10,163 nt of DNA from positions 1-10,163 of the forward strand of contig DVOF01000104.1 of the NCBI GenBank assembly GCA_018713805.1, written 5' to 3'. Of the stretch, positions 1 through 5,836 are shown piece by piece. The stretch is from Candidatus Aphodoplasma excrementigallinarum (lineage in GTDB: Bacteria; Bacillota; Clostridia; UBA1381; UMGS1253). The notes under the pieces are model-generated. The model did no database searches, had not been told where the DNA came from, and worked only from the letters and a program-made list of their open reading frames with translations. Positions within the stretch are counted from its first letter, which is position 1; the number at the start of each line of letters is the position of its first letter. The position numbers and the translations under genes are program-made.

Positions 1-7
1 GCAAAGA

Positions 8-40
8 TTTACAAATTATGCCAGATAGTATCGGTATAAT
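8..40 (+). promoter_or_regulatory. Putative spoIIE promoter with 21-bp spacer
   Basis: A perfect TATAAT lies at 35-40 and a near-consensus TTTACA at 8-13, separated by 21 bases instead of the usual 17. From family knowledge, the Bacillus subtilis spoIIE promoter is a sigma-A promoter with a similarly long spacer that depends on phosphorylated Spo0A, so the spacing fits the gene. No convincing 0A box (TGNCGAA) is visible, but the window starts only 7 bases upstream of the -35, so sites further upstream would be missing. An alternative with normal spacing would need CAAATT at 12-17 as the -35, which is poor. Spo0A control is inferred. Confidence 0.5.
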
Positions 41-68
41 AAAACTAAACAAATAGAAGTATATGCAC

Positions 69-90
69 CGTGTTGCGAAATTAGAACACG
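69..90 (+). other. Short hairpin in the spoIIE leader
   Basis: CGTGTT (69-74) pairs perfectly with AACACG (85-90) around a 10-base loop, inside the predicted 5' untranslated region and 11 bases before the GGGAG ribosome binding site (102-106). There is no T-tract, so it is not a terminator. It may affect mRNA stability or translation, or be chance: a 6-bp stem is weak. Confidence 0.3.
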
Positions 91-115
91 AAACAGCAAA
101 AGGGAGAGAATTGGC

Positions 116-2476
116 ATGGCACAAACAGAAATCCCGTCGTACAAAAGGATGGATACGGCGGCAGAACCGGCAAAGAAAAAACAAACGTCAACACTGAGGC
201 TGAAGAAACGGGACTACATAGCGGGGGGCTTGTCATTTTTACTGGCGCGGGCGTCCATGTTCGGCTCCATGAGCCCGTTTGCGACGGCGTTTTTCGCGTC
301 GTCGTTTACAAAAGGGCGGATGCCGCTGACGATGTTGTGTACGCTGGTCGGCTGCCTCAGCGTGGGAATGGGGACAACGGCGTTTAAATACCTGATCGCC
401 ATGGGGATTTTTGCCGCCTATAAGCTCCTGTTTGACAAAAGGGGGCAGAACGCGGCGCTGGTGAATGCCGCCGCGGCAAGCATGGGGCTGTTCATCGGCG
501 GTATGGTGATGATGCTGTTCGATATGGTGCTGATTTATAACGTGTTATTGCTGTGCCTCGAGTGTCTGCTATGCGGCTTTCTCACGATTGTATTCCGGGA
601 AACGAACAGCCTGATTGAAAAACAGGAAAGCGTCAAGGGCAAGGTCACAAACGAGCAGCTTCTGAGCCTGTTGATTGTTTTTGGGCTTGCCATAGCGGGG
701 CTAAACGACATCACGCGCCTGGGCCAGGTCAGCCTGAGCGAGATTGTCTGCGTCCTGGCGATCCTGCTTCTGGCCTACTGCCGGGGGATGGCGATCGGCG
801 CGTGCGCCGGCGCAGCGGCAGGCATAGTGTGCGCGATGAACTCGACGGACATGCTCCCGGTCATCGGGATTTATACGCTGTGTGGATTTTTGGCAGGCTG
901 TGCAAAGCCTATAGGGAAATATGGCGTCGCGCTCGCGTTTGCGCTGGCGGCGGCAAGCCTTGGATTTATGACGACGATGTTCATATACGGGCAGGTTAGC
1001 ATTTTAAACTTCATCCTGGGTGCAGCTCTGTTCATGCTTGCGCCGAAAAGCAAGCTCGAGCGTGTGGCAGGGTTTGTAAACGGCTATTATACGTCGCGTT
1101 CGGAGCGGCCGTATATGGAGCGGATGCAGGAGGTCATGCTGTCGCGTTTGGGCGATTTGTCCTCGACGTTTTCCTCACTGGCCGATTCGTTTGATACGCT
1201 TTCCGAGCGGCGCGCCTGCGAGGGGCGGCTCAACATGACACAGGTGTTCGACGATACGGCGCAGAAAATCTGCCGCCAGTGCGGCCTTCGCGGTCATTGC
1301 TGGGAGAAGGAGGCGCAGCTCACGCATAAGACGATCGTGGGCATGGGCAAAAAGTTAGAGGAAAAGGGCTATGCGGACGTTTTGGACCTTGCGCCGGAAT
1401 TCCGCGAAAAATGCGTCCATGCGGGCGAGTTCGTGGCAGCGGCAAACCATTTTTATGAAATCAGCCGAATCAATGCGCTGTGGGAGGGCCAGCTTGAGGA
1501 GTCGCGGCAGGTATTGTCCCAGCAGTATAAGGGCTTTGCCTCTGTGATGGATTCGCTCTCGCTGGAACTGCAAAACGACATATCGTGCGAGAGCAAGTAT
1601 GAGAAGAAAATTCTTTCCGAGCTGATAAAAAGGAAAATCACGCTAAAAAGTATCTGTGTGTTTGAAAAGCCGGATGGCAGCTTCGAGGCAGAGGCAGAGT
1701 TTTACGACGAGGAGGACATGGAAGCGGCGGAAGAAATGCTCAGCGTAGTCTCGCAGGTGCTGGGTCAGCCGATGCGCATGGCGGGCATGCCGGGAGATAC
1801 CCTGAAAGTTTTGATCGAGCCGCTTTTAAATTATAAGATCGTAAGCGGGATTGCAACGGTGAAAAAAGACGGGGAAGAGCAGAACGGCGACACCTGCTGT
1901 GCGCTCAGCCTGAGCGACAACCGCTACGCGCTGGCAATCAGCGACGGGATGGGGAGCGGCGCAGCGGCGGCCAACGAGAGCAAAACGACGATTCAATTGC
2001 TCAAAAAGCTTTTACTTGCCGGGTTCGACCGGACGGCGGCAATCCAGCTTATTAATTCTGCACTTGTGTTGAAAAATGGACAGGAGTCGTTTGCGACAAT
2101 CGACCTTGCGCTGATTGACCTGGTAAGCGCAAAGGCGGAATTTGTAAAAATCGGCGCGGCAACTGGCTATATCCGCCGGGCAGACAGCATTGATAGTATT
2201 TTTTGCAGCACGCTCCCAGCAGGAATCCTATCTGAGGCGGATATTCAACTTTCGTGCCGGCGGCTCGCGGCGGGCGACTGTATCATTATGGTGAGCGACG
2301 GCGTGGCAAATGCGAAAAAGAATGCAAACTGGGTCTGCGAAACACTGATGGGGCTCGCAGAGGAGGAAGAGCCGGAAACGATTGCGGAAATCGTTTTAAA
2401 AGAAGCGGTGATCCACAAGCGCGGCGCGGTAAACGACGATATGACGGTCATTGCGGCAAAAATATTGGAAAAATAA
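116..2476 (+). CDS. spoIIE: Stage II sporulation protein E, PP2C-type serine phosphatase
   Basis: SpoIIE sits at the polar septum during sporulation. It dephosphorylates the anti-anti-sigma factor SpoIIAA so that sigma-F becomes active in the forespore, and it also interacts with FtsZ. The 786-aa length and three-part layout are typical. A basic N-terminal tail is followed by about ten hydrophobic segments (roughly residues 34-310). A central region (about 320-560) carries a Cys cluster, C386-x2-C389-x5-C395-W. A C-terminal PP2C/SpoIIE phosphatase domain runs from about 570 to 783. Metal-binding acidic residues are visible in SDGMG (D610), SDG (D728) and NDD (D774/D775), so the phosphatase looks active. 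The ATG at 116 has GGGAG (102-106) nine bases upstream, supporting this start. The gene is intact and appears to be the first of its transcript. The small membrane-protein gene downstream may be cotranscribed. Confidence 0.97.
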   Translation: MAQTEIPSYKRMDTAAEPAKKKQTSTLRLKKRDYIAGGLSFLLARASMFGSMSPFATAFFASSFTKGRMPLTMLCTLVGCLSVGMGTTAFKYLIAMGIFAAYKLLFDKRGQNAALVNAAAASMGLFIGGMVMMLFDMVLIYNVLLLCLECLLCGFLTIVFRETNSLIEKQESVKGKVTNEQLLSLLIVFGLAIAGLNDITRLGQVSLSEIVCVLAILLLAYCRGMAIGACAGAAAGIVCAMNSTDMLPVIGIYTLCGFLAGCAKPIGKYGVALAFALAAASLGFMTTMFIYGQVSILNFILGAALFMLAPKSKLERVAGFVNGYYTSRSERPYMERMQEVMLSRLGDLSSTFSSLADSFDTLSERRACEGRLNMTQVFDDTAQKICRQCGLRGHCWEKEAQLTHKTIVGMGKKLEEKGYADVLDLAPEFREKCVHAGEFVAAANHFYEISRINALWEGQLEESRQVLSQQYKGFASVMDSLSLELQNDISCESKYEKKILSELIKRKITLKSICVFEKPDGSFEAEAEFYDEEDMEAAEEMLSVVSQVLGQPMRMAGMPGDTLKVLIEPLLNYKIVSGIATVKKDGEEQNGDTCCALSLSDNRYALAISDGMGSGAAAANESKTTIQLLKKLLLAGFDRTAAIQLINSALVLKNGQESFATIDLALIDLVSAKAEFVKIGAATGYIRRADSIDSIFCSTLPAGILSEADIQLSCRRLAAGDCIIMVSDGVANAKKNANWVCETLMGLAEEEEPETIAEIVLKEAVIHKRGAVNDDMTVIAAKILEK

Positions 2477-2529
2477 TGGAAAAGCAGGTATAGCATGAGA
2501 AAAACTGGTTCACAATATGTATAGCGAAG

Positions 2530-2556
2530 GCTGTGCGGCGGAATATGCCGCACAGC
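2530..2556 (+). other. Strong intergenic hairpin after spoIIE
   Basis: GCTGTGCGGC (2530-2539) and GCCGCACAGC (2547-2556) form a perfect 10-bp, GC-rich stem with a 7-base loop, 54 bases after the spoIIE stop and 31 bases before the next start codon. It is followed by GCGGCAAAATAAGC, with no run of T, so it does not look like a canonical intrinsic terminator on either strand. It could stop 3'-to-5' exonucleases, mark an mRNA processing site or give partial termination. The structure is seen directly; the function is inferred. Confidence 0.55.
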
Positions 2557-2587
2557 GCGGCAAAATAAGCACGAAAGGAAGCTGTAC

Positions 2588-2797
2588 ATGGCAGATAAAA
2601 GCAAAAACGAACAATACGATATCGTTGCGCAGGCGGAGGAAGTGCTGCGGCTTTATATCAAACGGTATTTTGACATTACCCGCCAGATGAAAGCGGAAAA
2701 GACGAGAAAGCGGAAGCAAACACGGGCTGCGCTTGCCGTGTGCGGCGCATGCTTGTTGCTGAGCGCTGTTCTGCTGGCGCTGACGTTTTTGCTTTGA
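2588..2797 (+). CDS. Small tail-anchored membrane protein, unknown function
   Basis: I do not recognise this 69-aa protein. Residues 1-47 are hydrophilic and rich in charged residues, predicted mostly helical, ending in a strongly basic stretch (KTRKRKQTR, about 39-47). A single hydrophobic helix (about 48-69: AALAVCGACL onward) runs to the last residue. By the positive-inside rule the N-terminal part should be cytoplasmic and the helix should anchor the tail in the membrane. AAGGAA (2575-2580) lies seven bases before the ATG, a plausible ribosome binding site. The gene follows spoIIE by 111 bases on the same strand and is closed by an intrinsic terminator, so it may belong to the same transcript and be expressed at sporulation. 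That link rests only on position. No catalytic motif is visible. It is probably a real gene given the ribosome binding site, the membrane-protein pattern and the terminator. Confidence 0.7.
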   Translation: MADKSKNEQYDIVAQAEEVLRLYIKRYFDITRQMKAEKTRKRKQTRAALAVCGACLLLSAVLLALTFLL

Positions 2798-2828
2798 CCG
2801 CTATATCATCATAGAAAAGGCGGCAACA

Positions 2829-2859
2829 GGGATGGAGTTTGCTCCATCCCTAATATTTT
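2829..2859 (+). terminator. Intrinsic terminator closing the spoIIE unit
   Basis: GGGATGGAG (2829-2837) and CTCCATCCC (2842-2850) form a perfect 9-bp stem with a TTTG tetraloop, followed by TAATATTTT. It begins 32 bases after the stop of the small membrane-protein gene and separates the spoIIE unit from the GH88 genes. The T-tract is interrupted by A, so termination may be incomplete. Confidence 0.8.
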
Positions 2860-2867
2860 ATAAAAAA

Positions 2868-2905
2868 TGCCAGATATTTTTGGATATTGGTAGACATATC
2901 TGGCA
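2868..2905. promoter_or_regulatory. 10-bp inverted repeat, candidate operator of the first GH88 gene
   Basis: TGCCAGATAT (2868-2877) and ATATCTGGCA (2896-2905) are perfect reverse complements separated by 18 bases, so equivalent points of the two arms are about 2.7 DNA turns apart. The right arm starts at the last base of the putative -35 (2891-2896) and fills the promoter spacer. The left arm lies just upstream. This suits a dimeric regulator that blocks or remodels RNA polymerase binding. Only the symmetry is seen; the regulator is not encoded here. The 18-base loop and the absence of a T-tract argue against a terminator. Nine of the ten bases (TGCCAGATA) recur at 19-27 in the spoIIE promoter. 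Confidence 0.55.
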
Positions 2906-2919
2906 AAGAGTGATAAAAT
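2891..2919 (+). promoter_or_regulatory. Predicted sigma-A promoter of the first GH88 gene
   Basis: TAGACA (2891-2896) and TAAAAT (2914-2919) are 17 bases apart, each one base off the consensus. They lie 42 bases before the start codon and downstream of the preceding terminator. The spacer is occupied by one arm of the inverted repeat, which suggests regulated rather than constitutive expression. Confidence 0.6.
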
Positions 2920-2960
2920 AAAGCCATATATCCGAAAGGTTATGCAATAAGGAGGACATT

Positions 2961-4604
2961 ATGAAGGGGATTGCTGGAAGATTCATGAAAGGCATGCTAA
3001 GTGTGGCGGTGTCGTGCGCGCTTCTGCTCGGCGGCTGTGCGCCGGTGCAGAGCCAGGGTGACGCGGCAGCGCAGGAAACCGACCTGCGGCCGGCGGTCGA
3101 CCGGGTTATTTTTACGATTGGGTCGGACAAAATGTACATAGGAACGCGGGAATACACGATTGAAACGCCCTATCTGGTCAACGATACGACGCTGGTGCCT
3201 GTCCGCGCCGTTGCAGAGGGGCTCGGCGCAGAGGTCGGCTGGGACGGAGACACTCGCCGGGTCAGCGTCCAGAAGGACGGCGTTGACGTTGCACTGACGC
3301 TCGACAGTACGGGCGCGCAGATCAATGGGCAGACGGTGGAGCTTTTGTGCGCACCCGCGCTCAACGGTGATACGACAATGGTTCCGATCCGCGTCATCAG
3401 CGAGGCGTTTGGGATGGAGGTCATATACGACGCGGTAAAGGAAAACGTCGTTGTTGCAAAGCGTTCCTTCCCTGACGCGGTAACCGTCGATGCGGCGGAG
3501 ATAGACGCGGCAAAGGATTTTATTTGTGAGAAAATCGCACAGACGGCGGACAAATTTGTGGACGGGCAGTTCCCGCACGGCTCGACCGACGGCAAATATA
3601 TCCCCGAATCGCCCGGCTGGGTCGGCGGGTTTTATACGGGGCTGAATTATCTGTGCTATGAGTTCAGCGGCGACGAGGCCTACCGCAGTAAAGCGGAAGA
3701 AGCGTCCGAGACGCTCAAAACCCTTTTCTATAACGACAAGCAGGTTTATAACCACGACCTGGGCTTTACGTTTGTGCTGTCCTACTACCAGGATTACCTG
3801 CTGACAGGGAGCGAGGACTCGAAGCAGGTGGTCATCGACGCGGGGGACGCGCTGCTTGCGCGGGCGAATGAGGAGCTTGGATATATCCAGGGTTGGAACG
3901 TATGGGGCGGAGACGAGTTCAGCCAGGATAACCAGTACCGCATGATTGCGGACAGCATGTGCAACATCCCGCTTCTGTTTATCTGTTCCGAGCTGACCGG
4001 CGACAGCAAATACTACGACGGCGCGGTTCAGCATGCGCGCCTGACGCAGCAGTATCTGGTGCGCAACGATTATACGTCGGCGCATACCTTTGTCTTTACG
4101 CCGGACGGCGAGCCGAAGTACGAGCAGACGCACCAGGGCGCAGCGGACGACTCCTGCTGGGCGAGAGGGCAGGCGTGGATTATCAACGGTATGGCGTATG
4201 CGTACGCAAAAACGGGTGATACCTCGTTTTTAGATACGGCAAAAAACTGCGCCGACACCTATTTTTTAAAAACGCAACAAGACCTGATCCCCAAGTGGGA
4301 TCTCGACTACCAGCGGTTTGCGAGCGAGCCGCTCGATAGTTCGGCAGCGGGGATTATCGCATGTGGGCTGATGCAGATTTACGATTCAACGGGCGATGAA
4401 TTTTACTATGAGGCGGCGAAGCGGATTTTTAAGACGCTGTACGAAAGCTACAGCACAAAGGACGACCCGGACAACGAGGGGCTGATCCTGCACGCAACGG
4501 GGCACAAGCCGAATGGCCAGAATATAGACGTTTCCCTGATCTACGGCGACTACTATTTTGCCGAGCTGACAGAGCGCCTTGGCGAAAAATTGGAAAACCA
4601 ATAG
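2961..4604 (+). CDS. Lipoprotein GH88 unsaturated glucuronyl hydrolase with N-terminal copper-amine-oxidase-N-like domain
   Basis: This 547-aa surface lipoprotein should remove the 4,5-unsaturated uronic acid from oligosaccharides produced by polysaccharide lyases, using the vinyl-ether hydration mechanism of GH88. A signal peptide ends in the lipobox LGGC with the lipidated cysteine at C26. Residues about 47-167 contain two related blocks (TTLVPVRAVAEGLG and TTMVPIRVISEAFG), the hallmark of the copper amine oxidase N-terminal-like domain, common in Bacillota envelope proteins. The GH88 (alpha/alpha)6-barrel domain runs from about 183 to 540. D266 (in HDLGF) and D331 (in ADSM) match the two catalytic aspartates of Bacillus GL1 UGL (D88 and D149). 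H391 in HQG and the RGQAW motif (402-406) are also present. AAGGAGG at 2949-2955, five bases from the ATG, fixes the start. The next gene is a paralogue. The related family GH105 is less likely given HDLGF. The polymer of origin cannot be told. Confidence 0.9.
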   Translation: MKGIAGRFMKGMLSVAVSCALLLGGCAPVQSQGDAAAQETDLRPAVDRVIFTIGSDKMYIGTREYTIETPYLVNDTTLVPVRAVAEGLGAEVGWDGDTRRVSVQKDGVDVALTLDSTGAQINGQTVELLCAPALNGDTTMVPIRVISEAFGMEVIYDAVKENVVVAKRSFPDAVTVDAAEIDAAKDFICEKIAQTADKFVDGQFPHGSTDGKYIPESPGWVGGFYTGLNYLCYEFSGDEAYRSKAEEASETLKTLFYNDKQVYNHDLGFTFVLSYYQDYLLTGSEDSKQVVIDAGDALLARANEELGYIQGWNVWGGDEFSQDNQYRMIADSMCNIPLLFICSELTGDSKYYDGAVQHARLTQQYLVRNDYTSAHTFVFTPDGEPKYEQTHQGAADDSCWARGQAWIINGMAYAYAKTGDTSFLDTAKNCADTYFLKTQQDLIPKWDLDYQRFASEPLDSSAAGIIACGLMQIYDSTGDEFYYEAAKRIFKTLYESYSTKDDPDNEGLILHATGHKPNGQNIDVSLIYGDYYFAELTERLGEKLENQ

Positions 4605-4630
4605 ACAGGGCCGGGATTCTATGGTACAAT
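4602..4630 (+). promoter_or_regulatory. Predicted promoter of the second GH88 gene
   Basis: TAGACA (4602-4607) and TACAAT (4625-4630) are exactly 17 bases apart, and TGG directly before the -10 gives an extended -10. The -35 overlaps the TAG stop codon of the preceding gene. The -35 hexamer is identical to that of the first GH88 gene, but the TGCCAGATAT inverted repeat is absent. This suggests the second gene can be transcribed on its own, besides any read-through from upstream, since no terminator lies between the two genes. Confidence 0.6.
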
Positions 4631-4664
4631 AGGGAAGACAAAACTACATAGTGGAGGAATACGG

Positions 4665-5774
4665 ATGTTAAACGAAATCAAACAGTTTGTTTTGAGTAAG
4701 ACTGCCGAAAACGATAAAAAGATCGGCGATTTGTTCCCGCATGCTACGGAGAATGGCATTTATGACCGGATAGAGAACTGTGGCTGGACGGGCGGGTTTT
4801 ATACGGGATTAAATTACCTGTGCTATGAAATGAGCCAGGACGACTTCTACCTCAAGGCGGCGCAGGCGCCGCTGCCGCGCCTGAAAAAGGCGCTCGATGA
4901 GAGGGGGACGGCACTTGGCCACGACATTGGGATGCTGTTCTCGCCGTCGTTTTATGCCGACTATAAGCTGACAGGGAGCGAGGAGTCGAAGAAGGTCACC
5001 CTGGAGGCTGGGGAAACGCTGCTCAAGCGCTTTAAGCCGAACGGCGAGTACATCCAGGCTTGGGACCAGTGGGGCGACAGCGAGTTTGGGGTTGAAAACC
5101 TGACGAGGATGATTATTGACTGCATGTACAATCTTCCGCTGCTGTTCCGGTGCTATGAGATTTCCGGGGACAAGAAGTTCTACGATGCGGCTTATAAGCA
5201 TGCAAAAACAGCGCAGAAGTATCTGGTGCGCGACGACTTCACTACGCCGCATACGTTTGTGTTCAATGAGGACGGCACGCCGCGGTATGAGCGCACGCAC
5301 CAGGGCGCGGCGGACGACTCGTGCTGGGCGCGCGGACAGGGCTGGGCCATCACCGGCTTTGCGATGGCATACCGTTTTACAAAGGATGAAAGCTTCCTGG
5401 AAACGTCAAAAGGCTGTGTAAAAACGTTTTTGAAAATGACGGAAAAGGATCTCATCCCCAAATGGGATATGATCTATCAGGGCAATGACAGCGAGCCGCG
5501 CGATACCTCGGCAGCGGGCATCATTGCGAACGGGCTTATGGAGCTTTATGACAGTACGGGCGAGGAGACATACAAGGATACGGCTTACAAGATGCTCGTT
5601 ACACTGTATACGGACTATAGTTCGAAGGACGACCCGGGCTATGAAGGGCTGGTCAAAGAGGCGACCGGGCATAAGCCGGCGGGGAAGAACATCAATGTTT
5701 CATTGATTTACGGCGATTATTATTTTGTTGAACTTTTGTCCCGTTTTATGGGAACGTCAAAGGGATACTGGTAA
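4665..5774 (+). CDS. Cytoplasmic GH88 unsaturated glucuronyl hydrolase
   Basis: This 369-aa enzyme is about the normal length for a stand-alone GH88 hydrolase (Bacillus GL1 UGL is about 377 aa). It should cleave unsaturated glucuronyl or galacturonyl units from imported di- or oligosaccharides, freeing a keto acid and a shortened sugar. There is no signal peptide or membrane segment, so it acts in the cytoplasm. D87 in HDIGM and D152 in IIDCM are the expected catalytic aspartates. H212 in HQG, the RGQGW motif (223-227) and DTSAAGI (280-286) are conserved. By eye it is roughly half identical to the GH88 domain of the upstream lipoprotein, with long shared blocks such as GGFYTGLNYLCYE and THQGAADDSCWARGQ, so the pair probably arose by duplication or by separate recruitment of close relatives. 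GGAGG (4653-4657) lies seven bases before the ATG. The gene has its own promoter and a strong terminator. Confidence 0.92.
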   Translation: MLNEIKQFVLSKTAENDKKIGDLFPHATENGIYDRIENCGWTGGFYTGLNYLCYEMSQDDFYLKAAQAPLPRLKKALDERGTALGHDIGMLFSPSFYADYKLTGSEESKKVTLEAGETLLKRFKPNGEYIQAWDQWGDSEFGVENLTRMIIDCMYNLPLLFRCYEISGDKKFYDAAYKHAKTAQKYLVRDDFTTPHTFVFNEDGTPRYERTHQGAADDSCWARGQGWAITGFAMAYRFTKDESFLETSKGCVKTFLKMTEKDLIPKWDMIYQGNDSEPRDTSAAGIIANGLMELYDSTGEETYKDTAYKMLVTLYTDYSSKDDPGYEGLVKEATGHKPAGKNINVSLIYGDYYFVELLSRFMGTSKGYW

Positions 5775-5794
5775 AAATCAAACATACAAAAATA

Positions 5795-5835
5795 AAACAC
5801 CTGCCTGAGACTTCATCAGGCAGGTGTTTATATTT
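5795..5835. terminator. Bidirectional intrinsic terminator between convergent genes
   Basis: AAACACCTGCCTGA (5795-5808) and TCAGGCAGGTGTTT (5816-5829) form a perfect 14-bp stem with a 7-base loop. The plus strand continues as ATATTTCTTATTC, and on the minus strand the stem is followed by TATTTTTGTATG, so it can work both ways. It starts 21 bases after the stop of the second GH88 gene and lies 8 bases from the stop of the convergent antiporter gene. Confidence 0.92.
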
Positions 5836-5836
5836 C

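Noticed and set aside
73..79. TTGCGAA as a Spo0A box before spoIIE
   Set aside because: It has one mismatch to TGNCGAA at an important position and lies downstream of the predicted -10, where Spo0A would not activate.
2495..2524. Nine-codon mini-frame (MRKTGSQYV) between spoIIE and the small membrane-protein gene
   Set aside because: Only AGCAGG lies upstream, it has no recognisable leader-peptide function, and frames this short arise by chance.
2868..2905. Inverted repeat read as a second terminator
   Set aside because: The loop is 18 bases, the stem is AT-rich and no T-tract follows. A good promoter overlaps it, so an operator is the better reading.
2997..4133. Long open frame (378 codons) on the minus strand opposite the lipoprotein GH88 gene
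   Set aside because: It is fully antisense to a gene with clear domains, a lipobox and a ribosome binding site. Its protein is Arg/Val-rich low-complexity with no recognisable motif, typical of a shadow frame.
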